Source of the DNA: Bacteroidaceae bacterium
Lineage (GTDB): Bacteria; Bacteroidota; Bacteroidia; Bacteroidales; Barnesiellaceae_A
Direction: 5' to 3'
Length of the DNA: 42,783 bases
NCBI GenBank assembly: GCA_017410245.1
Contig: JAFQRE010000009.1
Coordinates: forward strand, 1-42,783
This document shows positions 17,607-28,530 of the stretch, piece by piece (within the stretch, counting starts at the first letter, position 1; each line of letters starts with the position of its first letter). A program made the translations under genes and the position numbers. The notes below the pieces were generated by a model. The model ran no database searches. It had not been told where the DNA came from and saw nothing but the letters and a program-made list of their open reading frames with translations.

Positions 17607-19814
17607 ATGAAGAATAAGAAGGTAGAAAAGAAAAGAATGAAAAGCCCCTATTGGTTTGTAATAACCATTGCGTTGTTCTTGTCTATAACAATTCTTGCAG
17701 CAGCGGTAAAGACAAGCATTATAGATGCACCCAAGTGGAATGAGAAGGCTGCCGGTATATGGCGATTGGGCGAGGAGAGTGACGCTATGCCTGCGCGTGG
17801 TGACATATTGGCTCACGATGGCACACCTTTGGCTCAGACGGTTGCTCTATATACGGCTTACATCGATTTTAGAGACCCTCGTATCGATATGAAGTTGTAT
17901 AGGGATACCGTATTTCCCCACGGAGGCGGTGTTGATACACTCAATCTCGATACTCTTTGCAGTTACCTTGCCGAGAAATTCCCGGTGAAAACAAAGCGCG
18001 AGTACTATGACTATATATCCAAGAAGCGAGATAGAAAGTCGAGTAGTTGTATCCTGGCCGAGAATATTACCGATTTGCAGTATCAGGAGTTGAAAGAGTG
18101 TCCTATTTTCAAGAAAAAACGTAATGGACGTAGTTTGGGCCTTACCCGCAATCGCTGTTATAAGCGTTTCTATCCCTACGATACCCTCACTTCGGTTGTG
18201 TTGGGACGTGCCATGTTGGCAACGGAGCAAATGCTCGATTCCAATCCTTCCTATAAACGCAACGAGTGGCATGGCTCGTCGGGTATGGAGCTGAAACTCG
18301 ATACTCTGCTTTTTGGCCGTTACGGAACTGTGCAACGCCGTCAAGAGCATCTTGGATATGGCATGTACGAGGTTGTTGCTCCTGTCAAAGGCTATGATGT
18401 GGTGACAACTCTCGACATGGCTATGCAAGATATAGCACAACGCAATCTTATGCACATGGTGAAGTCGCAACGTGCCGACTACGGTACGGCAGTTATCATG
18501 GAGGTGAGTACGGGCGAGATACGTGCCATGGCCAATGTAGAACGCAACAAAGATGGTAAGTACACTTTCAACACACGACGCAACTATGCCATTACTGCTA
18601 TTGAGCCCGGCTCGGTAGTGAAGCCTCTCTCGTTGCTGATGGCTATGGAGAATGGCAACATAGACCCTATGCGCGAGTTTAATTCGGAGGGAGCCATACC
18701 CGAGATAGGTGGTTATAAAAAGATAGGCCATTATAAAAATCCGATTACTGCGCAAGAGGTTATTATCAAGTCTGATAACCGAGGCGTATGTAAACTTGTA
18801 GGTGATGTATATCGTGGCAGGTATAACGATTTTGTCGAGGATATAGAAAAATCGGGTATTATGGAGACTGCCGAATTGCCTCTACCCGGTGCACAACGTC
18901 CTCGATTAACCAAAAATATGGAGTTTAAGAAGCGCTGGCAATACTTTGCCTATGCGCAGATGATATTTGGATACTACAATCGTTATGCTCCGGTATCTAC
19001 CCTCGCTGTCTATAATGCAATCGCTAATGATGGCCGAATGATGAAGCCGCAATTGGTGAAGGCCCTCAGGCGTGAGGGCGAGCCCGATATAGTATACGAA
19101 CCCGAGTGCGTGAATGAACACTTCTGTACCCCTCTGCATGCTCGACAAATGCGTGAAATGTTGCATGGCGTTGTCAATAGCGACATAGGTACAGCAAAAA
19201 TTATCAGGGACGGTCGTGTAGAGATTGCCGGAAAGACAGGTACAGCCAAGGCTCAGATAGAGCGTGTCGTTATCAACTCAAAGGGGCTGCCTGAATATCG
19301 TGAGTCGTATTATGAGGGACTGTGGCGATTGGCCTTTGCCGGATTTTTCCCCTATGACAATCCCCAGTATTCATGTATTGTTGTCATAGACAAGCCTCGA
19401 AAGAATGGAACATCGGCAGGAGGCGTGTCGGGAGGTGTGTTCCGAGCTATCGTTGAGGAGATGTATAGTCGCAATATGCTCGATTGTGATGTCAATTATG
19501 TACCCATTGAGGGCGATAAGACACCACCTCGTCATAATGTATCGTATGAGGCCGATGAGGTGATTTACGATTATCTTGCGCAATATCCCATGCCCGATAC
19601 ATCTGCTGTTGAAGCCGATACTGTGGCTGTAGCAACGTCTGATGCGGCGACTGTTCCCTCGGTGATAGGTTATACTCCTACCGAGGCACTATACCAATTG
19701 GAGAAACTTGGATTTGATGTAGAGATGACCGGTACAGGTCGTGTCGCAAAACAATCTATAAAACCCGGAATCCCCTTGCAAAAGGGAATGCAAATGAAAC
19801 TTACTTTGAAATAA
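17607..19814 (+). CDS. ftsI: Division transpeptidase FtsI (class B PBP) with a PASTA domain
   Basis: 735 residues. A membrane anchor (about 15-34) is followed by a dimerisation domain and the transpeptidase domain with the three penicillin-binding motifs: SVVK (S336, K339), SDN (389-391) and KTG (543-545). A C-terminal PASTA domain covers about 675-735. The enzyme cross-links septal peptidoglycan together with FtsW. Its gene starts 7 bases after ftsL and is followed by murE after 7 bases. Bacteroidota FtsI proteins with a PASTA domain are known, so this is normal for the phylum as far as I know. Confidence 0.95.
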   Translation: MKNKKVEKKRMKSPYWFVITIALFLSITILAAAVKTSIIDAPKWNEKAAGIWRLGEESDAMPARGDILAHDGTPLAQTVALYTAYIDFRDPRIDMKLYRDTVFPHGGGVDTLNLDTLCSYLAEKFPVKTKREYYDYISKKRDRKSSSCILAENITDLQYQELKECPIFKKKRNGRSLGLTRNRCYKRFYPYDTLTSVVLGRAMLATEQMLDSNPSYKRNEWHGSSGMELKLDTLLFGRYGTVQRRQEHLGYGMYEVVAPVKGYDVVTTLDMAMQDIAQRNLMHMVKSQRADYGTAVIMEVSTGEIRAMANVERNKDGKYTFNTRRNYAITAIEPGSVVKPLSLLMAMENGNIDPMREFNSEGAIPEIGGYKKIGHYKNPITAQEVIIKSDNRGVCKLVGDVYRGRYNDFVEDIEKSGIMETAELPLPGAQRPRLTKNMEFKKRWQYFAYAQMIFGYYNRYAPVSTLAVYNAIANDGRMMKPQLVKALRREGEPDIVYEPECVNEHFCTPLHARQMREMLHGVVNSDIGTAKIIRDGRVEIAGKTGTAKAQIERVVINSKGLPEYRESYYEGLWRLAFAGFFPYDNPQYSCIVVIDKPRKNGTSAGGVSGGVFRAIVEEMYSRNMLDCDVNYVPIEGDKTPPRHNVSYEADEVIYDYLAQYPMPDTSAVEADTVAVATSDAATVPSVIGYTPTEALYQLEKLGFDVEMTGTGRVAKQSIKPGIPLQKGMQMKLTLK

Positions 19815-19821
19815 TATAGGA

Positions 19822-21270
19822 ATGAATACAGATAAATTACTCTCGGCTGTAAAACCCCTGCAAGTGTGTGGTACATTGCCCAATGCGGTTGTAGGTATAG
19901 AGGCCGATTCGCGAAAAATAAGTGCCGATTATCTTTTTGTAGCTGTGCGAGGCTCGCAAGCCGATGGCCATCAATACATCGATAAGGCTGTGGAGTTGGG
20001 CGCAACGGTTGTAGTGTGTGAGGAGATTCCTGCCGAAGTATCTCAAGGCGTGGCTTATGTGCAAGTCGCCAATAGTGCCGAGGCGTTGGGATTGTTGGCA
20101 TCGCAATGGTATGGCAACCCCTCACGCGATCTTACCTTGGTGGGTGTAACAGGAACCAATGGCAAGACAACAACAGCAACTCTTCTTTACGAGATGTTTC
20201 GTCTTATGGGCGAGCATGTGGGCCTTTTATCGACCGTATGCAATTATATCGATGATGAGGTCGTGCCGGCCACTCACACCACCCCCGATCCTATCTCGCT
20301 CAATGCCTTGTTGCGTCGCATGGTCGATGCAGGTTGTCGTTATGCCTTCATGGAGGTAAGTTCACACTCGGCACATCAGCATCGCATAGCCGGGTTGCAA
20401 TTTGCCGGAGGTATTTTTACCAACCTTACACGAGATCATCTCGACTATCATAAGACCGTTGATGCTTATCTAAAGGCCAAAAAGATGTTCTTCGATATGC
20501 TTCCGGCCGAAGCCTTTGCCCTAACCAATATCGATGATAAAGTGGGAGAGGTGATGTTGCAAAATTGTCGTGCTCGCAAGTACAGCTATTCGTTGCGTGC
20601 CATGGCCGATTTTAAGGCGCGTTCTATCGAGAGTCGTCTCGATGGTACGTTGGTGGCTTTTGATGGACGAGAGGTTGAGACACATTTTGTAGGACGCTTC
20701 AACGTCTATAACCTATTGGCAGTATATGCCGCAACATGTTTGTTGGGTTGCGACAAAGAGCAAGTGCTGGTAAATATGAGTCTGCTTGTGCCGGTTGCCG
20801 GTCGATTCCAGACAGTCTATTCGCCACAAGGCTATGTGGCTGTCATCGATTATGCCCACACTCCCGATGCTTTAACCAATGTTTTATCGACAATACGCGA
20901 TGTGATAGGTGGCGGACGCATTATTACCGTAGTAGGTGCCGGAGGTAATCGTGATAAAGGGAAGCGTCCTATCATGGCACAAGAGGCTGCGAAGTTGAGT
21001 GATGAGGTTGTCCTCACCTCCGATAATCCCCGTTTTGAAAATCCCGACGATATATTGGCCGATATGCAAGCCGGCCTCGATGCCGATGCCATGAAGCATA
21101 CACTTGCCATAACCGACCGCCGTCAGGCTATACGCACAGCTGTGCGATTGGCTCGACCGGGCGATGTGATTCTCATAGCCGGTAAGGGACATGAAGATTA
21201 TCAAGAGATACAAGGTGTGAAACATCACTTTGATGACCGCGAAGAGGTTGAGAAAATTTTTGCCGAATAA
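19822..21270 (+). CDS. murE: MurE ligase, meso-diaminopimelate-adding
   Basis: 482 residues in the three-domain Mur ligase form. The ATP-binding loop is GTNGKTTT (111-118), the lysine expected to be carbamylated lies in KAKKMFF (about 218-224), and DNPR (401-404) is the motif that selects meso-diaminopimelate over lysine. It adds the third residue of the peptide stem to UDP-MurNAc-Ala-Glu in the cytoplasm. It lies between ftsI and mraY in the cluster. Confidence 0.97.
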   Translation: MNTDKLLSAVKPLQVCGTLPNAVVGIEADSRKISADYLFVAVRGSQADGHQYIDKAVELGATVVVCEEIPAEVSQGVAYVQVANSAEALGLLASQWYGNPSRDLTLVGVTGTNGKTTTATLLYEMFRLMGEHVGLLSTVCNYIDDEVVPATHTTPDPISLNALLRRMVDAGCRYAFMEVSSHSAHQHRIAGLQFAGGIFTNLTRDHLDYHKTVDAYLKAKKMFFDMLPAEAFALTNIDDKVGEVMLQNCRARKYSYSLRAMADFKARSIESRLDGTLVAFDGREVETHFVGRFNVYNLLAVYAATCLLGCDKEQVLVNMSLLVPVAGRFQTVYSPQGYVAVIDYAHTPDALTNVLSTIRDVIGGGRIITVVGAGGNRDKGKRPIMAQEAAKLSDEVVLTSDNPRFENPDDILADMQAGLDADAMKHTLAITDRRQAIRTAVRLARPGDVILIAGKGHEDYQEIQGVKHHFDDREEVEKIFAE

Positions 21271-21292
21271 ATAATGCTAAAAAAGAACTATT

Positions 21293-22546
21293 ATGCTATA
21301 TCACTTTTTTCATGACCTGAATATCCAAATGCCCGGTGTGGGATTGTGGAATTACATTTCGTTTCGAGCCGGATTGGCTCTCATATTGTCGCTCTTTATA
21401 GCAACCATCATCGGTAAGCGCATCATCGATTGGTTGAAGATAAAGCAGATGGGCGAATTGGTGCGCAACCTTGGTCTTGAGGGTGAAAACTCTAAGAAGG
21501 GTACGCCTACTATGGGTGGTATCATCATCATTATAGCTATTCTTGTACCTTGCCTGTTGGTGGGACGTCTCGACAGCCTATATATGATATTGATGCTTGT
21601 TACAACTGTGTGGCTGGGTATTTTGGGATTTGCCGATGACTATATCAAGGTGATAAAGAAAGACAAGGAGGGCATGCATGGCAAGTTCAAGATTATAGGT
21701 CAAGTGGGTCTTGGACTTATTGTGGGTATAACATTGTATCTAAGTCCCGATTTTGTCATTCGTGAGAATGTTGAGGTGCCGGGTAGCAATGGTGTAGAGA
21801 TTGAGTATAGACAAGAGAATGTAAAATCGACACAAACCACTATTCCGTTTGTCAAGAACCACAACTTCGATTACTCCGACTTGGTGCCTTTTATGGGTGA
21901 GCATCAAGAGACTGCCGGTTGGGTAGTGTTTGTATTGGTGGTTATATTGGTTGTGACAGCAGTATCGAATAGTGCCAATCTTACCGATGGCCTCGATGGG
22001 TTGGCAACGGGTTCGTCGGCTATCATTGGTGTGGCTTTGGGTATATTGGCATACTTCTCGGGACACATCAAGTATGCTTCATACTTCAATATCATGTATA
22101 TTCCGGGCAGTAGTGAGTTGGTTGTATTTATGGCGGCATTTATTGGTGCTACCATTGGTTTTTTGTGGTATAACTCGGCACCTGCTCAAGTCTTTATGGG
22201 CGATACAGGCAGCCTCACATTGGGAGGTATTATTGCTGTTTTTGCCATTCTCATTCACAAGGAGTTGCTTATACCCATCTTGTGCGGTGTGTTCTTTGTT
22301 GAGGCATTGTCGGTAATTATACAGACAACCTATTTCAAGATAACCAAACGACGCACCGGAGTGGGGCGCAGAGTCTTTAAGATGTCGCCACTGCATCACC
22401 ACTTCCAGAAACCCGGTAATGCCGGCATAGATGCGTTGATACAACGTCCGCTCAATGTTATTCCCGAGACTAAGATTGTTACCCGTTTTTGGATTGTAGG
22501 AGTGATATTGGCAGTTATTACATTGGTGACATTGAAGATACGTTAA
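21293..22546 (+). CDS. mraY: Phospho-MurNAc-pentapeptide transferase MraY
   Basis: 417 residues with about ten membrane segments. Catalytic-region motifs: FADDYIK with D115/D116, NLTDGLDGLA (229-238), and FMGDTGSL, plus MSPLHHHFQ near the end. It makes lipid I from UDP-MurNAc-pentapeptide and undecaprenyl phosphate. About 50 polar residues (about 155-205) lengthen one loop compared with E. coli MraY, which accounts for the greater length; long forms are, to my knowledge, common in Bacteroidota. The stop codon shares one base with an upstream candidate start for murD. Confidence 0.97.
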   Translation: MLYHFFHDLNIQMPGVGLWNYISFRAGLALILSLFIATIIGKRIIDWLKIKQMGELVRNLGLEGENSKKGTPTMGGIIIIIAILVPCLLVGRLDSLYMILMLVTTVWLGILGFADDYIKVIKKDKEGMHGKFKIIGQVGLGLIVGITLYLSPDFVIRENVEVPGSNGVEIEYRQENVKSTQTTIPFVKNHNFDYSDLVPFMGEHQETAGWVVFVLVVILVVTAVSNSANLTDGLDGLATGSSAIIGVALGILAYFSGHIKYASYFNIMYIPGSSELVVFMAAFIGATIGFLWYNSAPAQVFMGDTGSLTLGGIIAVFAILIHKELLIPILCGVFFVEALSVIIQTTYFKITKRRTGVGRRVFKMSPLHHHFQKPGNAGIDALIQRPLNVIPETKIVTRFWIVGVILAVITLVTLKIR

Positions 22547-22569
22547 TGCAAGAAGAGGAGAAAAAAATC

Positions 22570-23910
22570 ATGGAAAAGAATAAAATCGTAGTCTTAGGTG
22601 CCGGTGAAAGTGGCGTTGGAGCTGCAGTGTTGGCCAAGGTAAAAGGGTTTGAGGTATTTGTCTCGGATATGTCCGCGATAAAGGACAAGTATAAGGCCAT
22701 GCTCAACGAGTATAATATAGCATGGGAAGAGGGAAAACATACCGCCGAGACCATTCTCGATGCCGATGAGGTGATAAAGAGTCCCGGTATCCCCGATACT
22801 GCTCCACTCATTGTAGCCTTGACACAAAAGGGTACACCTATCATATCGGAGATTGAGTTTGCCGGACGTTACACCAATGCTCGTATGATATGTATTACCG
22901 GAAGTAATGGTAAGACAACTACTACATTGCTCACCTATCATATCCTCAAAAGTGCCGGCCTCAAAGTTGGTTTAGCCGGCAATGTGGGACGCAGTTTGGC
23001 CTATCAGGTAGCTACTTGCGACTATGACTATTATGTGGTAGAGTTGAGTAGTTTCCAACTTGACAATATGTATGACTTCAAAGCCGATATTGCCATTTTG
23101 CTCAATATTACTCCCGACCATCTTGATCGATATGACCATAAGATGGAAAACTATATAGATGCTAAGTTCCGTATTACACGTAATCAAACATCGGAAGATG
23201 CCTTTATCTATTGGAATGATGACCCCGTTATCAATGAAAAGCTGCAAACCTTGCAACTCAACTCGCAGGTATATCCATTCTCCGAGTCTCCCGAGCCTCA
23301 GTCGCGTGCCTATACTCAAGACAATAAGTTGGTTATAAATACGCCCGATGATGTCTTTATGATGGACGAACAAGAGTTGGCTTTGCATGGCCGTCACAAT
23401 TTGTATAACTCGTTGGCCGCCGGTATCTCAGCCAATTTGTTGCATATCGAGAAAGAGGATATACGTCGTGCCTTGAGCGACTTCCAAGCTGTAGAGCATC
23501 GATTGGAGCCTGTAGCTACTGTGCGAGGTGTACGTTTCATCAATGACTCTAAAGCTACCAACGTAAACTCTTGCTGGTATGCTCTTGAGAGTATGGACGC
23601 TCCGGTTGTACTGATATTGGGCGGTAAGGACAAAGGGAATGATTACACCGAGATAGAGCAACTTGTGCATGATAAGGTGAAGGCTATTATATGTATGGGT
23701 GTAGATAATAGCAAGTTGCATGCATTCTTCGATGGCAAAGTGTCGTATATTGCCGATGCCGGCTCTATGCAAGAGGCTGTCGATAAGGCATATGCTATAG
23801 CGCAATCCGGTGATACGGTATTGCTTTCGCCCTGTTGTGCCAGCTTCGACCTATTTACAAGTTATGAAGATCGTGGTGCCCAGTTTAAAGATTGTGTGCG
23901 TAAATTGTAA
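22570..23910 (+). CDS. murD: MurD ligase (D-glutamate-adding)
   Basis: 446 residues from the chosen ATG (MEKNKIVVLGAGESG), which has AGAGGAG about 11 bases upstream. An in-frame ATG at 22546, overlapping the mraY stop as TAATG, would add eight residues and cannot be excluded. The ATP loop is GSNGKTTT (111-118). The enzyme adds D-glutamate to UDP-MurNAc-L-alanine. ftsW starts 6 bases after its stop. Confidence 0.95.
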   Translation: MEKNKIVVLGAGESGVGAAVLAKVKGFEVFVSDMSAIKDKYKAMLNEYNIAWEEGKHTAETILDADEVIKSPGIPDTAPLIVALTQKGTPIISEIEFAGRYTNARMICITGSNGKTTTTLLTYHILKSAGLKVGLAGNVGRSLAYQVATCDYDYYVVELSSFQLDNMYDFKADIAILLNITPDHLDRYDHKMENYIDAKFRITRNQTSEDAFIYWNDDPVINEKLQTLQLNSQVYPFSESPEPQSRAYTQDNKLVINTPDDVFMMDEQELALHGRHNLYNSLAAGISANLLHIEKEDIRRALSDFQAVEHRLEPVATVRGVRFINDSKATNVNSCWYALESMDAPVVLILGGKDKGNDYTEIEQLVHDKVKAIICMGVDNSKLHAFFDGKVSYIADAGSMQEAVDKAYAIAQSGDTVLLSPCCASFDLFTSYEDRGAQFKDCVRKL

Positions 23911-23916
23911 TACCCT

Positions 23917-25248
23917 ATGGAGAGTATAGAAAATAGAATATTGAAAAAGAGGAAGATTAAATATACTTCCGACTGGACTTTGTGGGCCTGTTACATCATC
24001 TTGTGTGCTGTATCGGTGGTAGAGGTGTTCAGCGCAAGTAGCCAAGACCTTAAAAATGGTTTGGTATATCTTCCTATAACATCGCACATACAATGGCTGG
24101 TACTGGGCTTTGTTGCCATGTTTACCTTGGAACATATTCATTACAAGTGGACTAAGGCTATGATGTTTGTTATTGTTGCCGGTGCTGTTGTATTGGCTAT
24201 ACTCACGCCATTTATAGGTGTCAATAGAAATGGAGCAGTGCGGAGTATCGAGCTTATGGGCATATCGATACAGGCCGCCGAGCCATGTAAATTGGCCTGC
24301 GCCATGTTGTTGGCATACGTATTGTCGTATTTCCAGAAACCCGATGGAACAGGTTTGTCAAAGAAGGGTATATATTACGGCATAGGTATAATCGTGGTGT
24401 TTGTGCTATTGTTGGTGACACAAGGTGGCTCTAATGCCATACTTATCATGATGGTTGGTGGTACGCTGATGATACTGTCTGTTTTGCCTCGCAAGTTGGT
24501 TATAACCGGTGCCGCCGTTCTTGTGGTTGTCATAGGTGTAGGAGTAGGAGCAATCATGTCTATGCACAACAAGCAAGAAGCAACTCCTACCGAGCAGGTT
24601 GTCACTGTAGAGAAGGAAGAACCCAAGTCGGAGGTTAGCAAGGCTTTGTTGAAGTTCTTTGCTCGATTTGATGTGTGGAAAGACCGTTTTGCCAATTGGG
24701 CACCCGATGGAATACCCGAATATGAAAAACCAACTACCGACGAAAATTCACAAGAGCATCATGCCTATATGGCCATAGCCAATGGCAGAGGTATAGGCGT
24801 GTTGCCGGGTAATAGCCGAGAGTGTTCGAGGTTGCAGTTGGCATTCTCCGACTATATATACGCCATTATACTCGAAGAGTTGGGCTTGTTTGGAGGCATT
24901 ATAGTCTTGCTGTGTTATCTTGGAATAGTTATCAGAGCCTGTATGATAGCCAAGAAGTGTAAGAGTGCCTACGCCTCACTGCTCATTATGGGCATGGCGT
25001 TGGTGATTGTATATCAGGCATTCTATCACATGTGTATTGCTGTAGGAGTTATCCCGGTGTCGGGACAGCCATTGCCGTTTATAAGCAAGGGAGGTACATC
25101 GATACTGATAATGAGTATGGCTATGGGAATGATGCTGAGTGTAAGCCGTTATGCGGTGGAACGTACCGACTCAGGGCTGAAGACAATAGATGATGATGAT
25201 GAGTTGCCCGATGACCTCAGAGCCGATAATCCAGCTCGTGGATTTTAA
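23917..25248 (+). CDS. ftsW: Septal peptidoglycan polymerase FtsW
   Basis: 443 residues of the SEDS family with about ten membrane segments. The conserved NRNGAVRSI region lies near residue 105, and PVSGQPLPFISKGGTS near 375 is a family signature. A long extracytoplasmic loop (about 220-285) is rich in charged residues. FtsW polymerises glycan strands from lipid II with FtsI as transpeptidase partner. It sits between murD and murG, 17 bases before murG. Confidence 0.95.
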   Translation: MESIENRILKKRKIKYTSDWTLWACYIILCAVSVVEVFSASSQDLKNGLVYLPITSHIQWLVLGFVAMFTLEHIHYKWTKAMMFVIVAGAVVLAILTPFIGVNRNGAVRSIELMGISIQAAEPCKLACAMLLAYVLSYFQKPDGTGLSKKGIYYGIGIIVVFVLLLVTQGGSNAILIMMVGGTLMILSVLPRKLVITGAAVLVVVIGVGVGAIMSMHNKQEATPTEQVVTVEKEEPKSEVSKALLKFFARFDVWKDRFANWAPDGIPEYEKPTTDENSQEHHAYMAIANGRGIGVLPGNSRECSRLQLAFSDYIYAIILEELGLFGGIIVLLCYLGIVIRACMIAKKCKSAYASLLIMGMALVIVYQAFYHMCIAVGVIPVSGQPLPFISKGGTSILIMSMAMGMMLSVSRYAVERTDSGLKTIDDDDELPDDLRADNPARGF

Positions 25249-25265
25249 AAGAGAATAGAAGTAGT

Positions 25266-26375
25266 ATGAAGAATTTGAAAGTACTTATAAGCGGAGGCGG
25301 TACGGGAGGCCATATCTTCCCGGCTGTCTCTATTGCCAATGAAATAAAGTCTCAAATGCCCCATGCCGAGATACTTTTTGTAGGGGCCGAGAGTCGCATG
25401 GAGATGGAAAAAGTGCCGGCTGCGGGATACCGAATTATCGGATTGCCCGTATATGGTTTTGACCGACGCAATATTTTTCGCAACTTCAAGGTGTTGTGGA
25501 ACTTGGTAAAGAGCATCTTCATGGCACGAAATATTGTTCGTGACTTCAAACCCGATATTGCAGTAGGGGTGGGTGGATATGCCAGTGGACCAACGTTGTG
25601 GGTAGCATCGCATATGGGAGTGCCTACCTTGTTGCAAGAGCAGAACGGGTATGCCGGTGTAACCAATAAATTGTTGGCTGCCAAGGCCGATGCTATATGT
25701 GTCGCATATGAGAATATGGCGCGATTCTTCCCGGCCGAAAAGATTGTTATGACCGGTAATCCTGTGCGACAAGACCTCTTTAACGATGCCATTACTCGTG
25801 ATGAAGCGATAGAGTTTTTTGAGTTAGATGCTAAGAAAAAGACTATATTGGTTGTTGGTGGAAGTCTGGGCGCTCGCACTATCAATCGGAGTATTGCTGC
25901 TGAGATTGAGACTTTGCGAAAAAGTGATGTGCAATTGATATGGCAAACAGGCAAGACTTATGATGCCGAGGCGCAAGCATTGTTGGCTACCACTCCTTGT
26001 GAGAATATAAAGCAGATGGCCTTTATATCGCGTATGGATATGGCTTACAAGGCGGCCGACTTGGTAATATCGCGTGCCGGTGCCAGCTCTATATCGGAGC
26101 TGTGCCTTCTTGAGAAACCGGTTATTCTCGTACCTTCGCCCAATGTTGCCGAGGACCATCAGACCAAGAATGCCGAGGCCCTATCATCGCGAGGTGCAGC
26201 GTTGCTTATCAAAGATGCCGATGCCCGCGAGCTCTTGGTGGCCGAGGCGTTACGATTGGTAAATGATAATATCACGCTCTATTCGATGTCCAATTCTATT
26301 GCAGCGATGGCACAGCGCGACTCGGCACGACGCATTGTAGATATATTGTGCAACATAGTTGAGAAGAATAAATGA
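25266..26375 (+). CDS. murG: MurG N-acetylglucosaminyltransferase
   Basis: 369 residues, two Rossmann-type halves (GT28). The N-terminal GGGTGGHIFPA (about 10-20) and GVGGYASGP (about 98-106) are lipid I-binding loops; VVGGSLGARTIN and RAGASSISELCLLEKPVILVP form the UDP-GlcNAc site. It converts lipid I to lipid II on the cytoplasmic face. Its stop overlaps the start of murC by 4 bases. Confidence 0.96.
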   Translation: MKNLKVLISGGGTGGHIFPAVSIANEIKSQMPHAEILFVGAESRMEMEKVPAAGYRIIGLPVYGFDRRNIFRNFKVLWNLVKSIFMARNIVRDFKPDIAVGVGGYASGPTLWVASHMGVPTLLQEQNGYAGVTNKLLAAKADAICVAYENMARFFPAEKIVMTGNPVRQDLFNDAITRDEAIEFFELDAKKKTILVVGGSLGARTINRSIAAEIETLRKSDVQLIWQTGKTYDAEAQALLATTPCENIKQMAFISRMDMAYKAADLVISRAGASSISELCLLEKPVILVPSPNVAEDHQTKNAEALSSRGAALLIKDADARELLVAEALRLVNDNITLYSMSNSIAAMAQRDSARRIVDILCNIVEKNK

Positions 26376-27748
26376 AAAAGTTAGAGTCATATAAATCGGT
26401 ATATTTTGTAGGAGCCGGAGGTATAGGCATGAGTGCATTGGTGCGCTATTGCTTGTCGAAGGGGTTGCGAGTGGCCGGATATGACCGCACTGCTACTCCT
26501 CTTACGTTGCAATTGCAACAAGAGGGGGTAGAGATGTTCTTTGACGAGGCTGTATCGCTTATTCCTGCATATTGTCAAAATCCCGATGAAACATTGGTGG
26601 TTTATACTCCGGCTGTACCTGATAGTCATGAGGGGCTGATGTTCTTCCGTAACAATGGCTTTGAGGTGATAAAGCGAGCACGTCTATTGGGACTTATAAC
26701 TCATTCGCTCAAGGGGTTGTGTTTTGCCGGTACACATGGCAAGACTACTACCTCGAGTATGGCTGCTCATATCTTCACCCAATCGGCAGTAGAGTGTAAT
26801 GCCTTTTTGGGTGGCATATTACGCAACTACGATAGCAACCTTATCCTATCGTCAAAGAGCGACTATGCAGTTATAGAGGCCGATGAGTTTGACCGCTCGT
26901 TTCACCAACTGCTCCCATACATTGCCGTCGTAACATCAACCGACCCCGATCACCTTGACATATATGGTACCGAAGAGGCCTATTTAGAGAGCTTTGCACA
27001 TTTCACTTCATTGATACAACCGGGAGGTGCTCTTATCCTTAAACAAGGAGTGAAGCTGCAACCGGGCTTGCAAGAGGACGTGAAATTGTATAGATACTCG
27101 CGTGATGAGGGAGACTTCCATGCCGAGCATATAAGAGTGGGCGATGGTCGCATAGTGTTTGATTTTGTTGCTCCCAATGGTCGTGTAGATGATGTGGAAT
27201 TGGGAGTGCCGGTTGATATCAATATAGAGAATGCAGTGTCGGCTATGGCGGTGGCTTGGTTGTGTGGAGTTGCTCCCGATGATATGCGCCGAGCCGTAGG
27301 AACGTTTCAAGGAGCCAAGCGTCGCTTTGAGTTTTGGCTTCGCACGCCACAGCGAGTTATGATAGACGATTATGCTCATCACCCCGATGAGTTAAAGGCT
27401 TCTATAACTTCGGTCAAAGCACTCTATCCCGACCGCAAATTGAGCGTTATATTCCAACCTCACCTGTACACTCGCACTCGCGATTTTGCACCTCAATTTG
27501 CCGAGGCATTGTCTTTGGCCGATGAGGTAATTTTGCTCAATATCTATCCGGCGCGTGAGCTACCCATTGAGGGAGTATCGTCGGAGATAATCTTCAAAAA
27601 TATTTTATCGCCTCACAAAGAACTTTGTGACCGAGAAATGTTGCTTGAACGGATAAAAGAGTATAACTTTGAAGTCTTATTGACAATGGGTGCCGGAGAT
27701 ATAGATCGGTTGCTACCCCAGATATGTGATATAGTGAAACAAAAATGA
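26372..27748 (+). CDS. murC: MurC ligase (L-alanine-adding)
   Basis: 458 residues. It opens with the nucleotide-binding GAGGIGMSAL (14-23), the ATP loop is GTHGKTTT (120-127), and EADEFDRSF lies in the central domain. The enzyme adds L-alanine to UDP-MurNAc, the first step of the peptide stem. It overlaps both murG and ftsQ by 4 bases, so the three are translated as a coupled set. Confidence 0.96.
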   Translation: MKKLESYKSVYFVGAGGIGMSALVRYCLSKGLRVAGYDRTATPLTLQLQQEGVEMFFDEAVSLIPAYCQNPDETLVVYTPAVPDSHEGLMFFRNNGFEVIKRARLLGLITHSLKGLCFAGTHGKTTTSSMAAHIFTQSAVECNAFLGGILRNYDSNLILSSKSDYAVIEADEFDRSFHQLLPYIAVVTSTDPDHLDIYGTEEAYLESFAHFTSLIQPGGALILKQGVKLQPGLQEDVKLYRYSRDEGDFHAEHIRVGDGRIVFDFVAPNGRVDDVELGVPVDINIENAVSAMAVAWLCGVAPDDMRRAVGTFQGAKRRFEFWLRTPQRVMIDDYAHHPDELKASITSVKALYPDRKLSVIFQPHLYTRTRDFAPQFAEALSLADEVILLNIYPARELPIEGVSSEIIFKNILSPHKELCDREMLLERIKEYNFEVLLTMGAGDIDRLLPQICDIVKQK

Positions 27749-28530
27749 AGCGTTTCTTTAAAATATTGGCAATATTACTCTTGTTAGGATACCTTGTAGC
27801 CTCGTTTGTATTGTGGCACAACAAGGGTAACGAGGTTGTATGCCAACATTTCTATATTACAGTACGCGATAGCTCGGAGTGTAATCTTATCACCTCCGAC
27901 AATCTTTATCACTATCTGCGTAAGGCTCATTTACTGCCTATTAATAAGACTTGTGGAGAGATAGACCCATCGGCCATAGAAAAGTATGTCGAGCAGATAG
28001 ACCTACTTGAAGACGTAGAGTGTTACTATGAGCAGAATGGCGATGTCTATCTCAATGTGTCGCAACGTCGTCCGTTTATGCGTGTCATGCCCGATGATGG
28101 CGAGTCGTATTACCTCGAACGTAATGCCAACCATATAGCAGTTGATACAATGTATGTTGTCAATGTACCGTTGGTTACAGGTAATGTCGATGATCGTGTG
28201 ATGGCCGAGTCTTTGATACCATTGGTAGAGTATATCGTTGCGCACGACTTCTGGTGTAATCAAGTGGCACAGATACATGTATCGCAACAACACGAGGTTA
28301 TACTATCTCCTCGTGTAGGCAATCATGTCATATTGTTGGGCGATGCAGATAACTATAAAAACAAACTCGAAAGTGTACAAGCAATATACCGACAAGTCTT
28401 GCCCGAGATAGGTTGGAATACCTACGACACCATATCGGTGAAGTACAAAGATCAGGTGGTGTGTACACGAAGAGATAAGAAATATCGTCATAATACATGG
28501 ACAAAAAAATCATTAACAACATATGAGTGA
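27745..28530 (+). CDS. ftsQ: Cell division protein FtsQ
   Basis: 261 residues: a short cytoplasmic start, one membrane segment (about 5-24) and a periplasmic part. The N-terminal POTRA-like portion (about 30-105) is followed by the FtsQ beta domain; VYLNVSQRRPFMRV matches the region linking them. FtsQ connects early and late division proteins. Sequence similarity in this family is low, so the call leans on topology and on position between murC and ftsA (overlaps of 4 and 8 bases). Confidence 0.9.
   Translation: MKRFFKILAILLLLGYLVASFVLWHNKGNEVVCQHFYITVRDSSECNLITSDNLYHYLRKAHLLPINKTCGEIDPSAIEKYVEQIDLLEDVECYYEQNGDVYLNVSQRRPFMRVMPDDGESYYLERNANHIAVDTMYVVNVPLVTGNVDDRVMAESLIPLVEYIVAHDFWCNQVAQIHVSQQHEVILSPRVGNHVILLGDADNYKNKLESVQAIYRQVLPEIGWNTYDTISVKYKDQVVCTRRDKKYRHNTWTKKSLTTYE

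Noticed and set aside
17847..18755. 302-codon minus-strand frame
   Set aside because: It is the antisense of ftsI, which has full catalytic motifs on the plus strand.
22489..22569. Longer murD frame starting inside mraY
   Set aside because: Family members begin close to the VVLGAGESG strand. The ATG at 22570 has a purine-rich ribosome site; 22546 stays as an alternative, 22489 does not.
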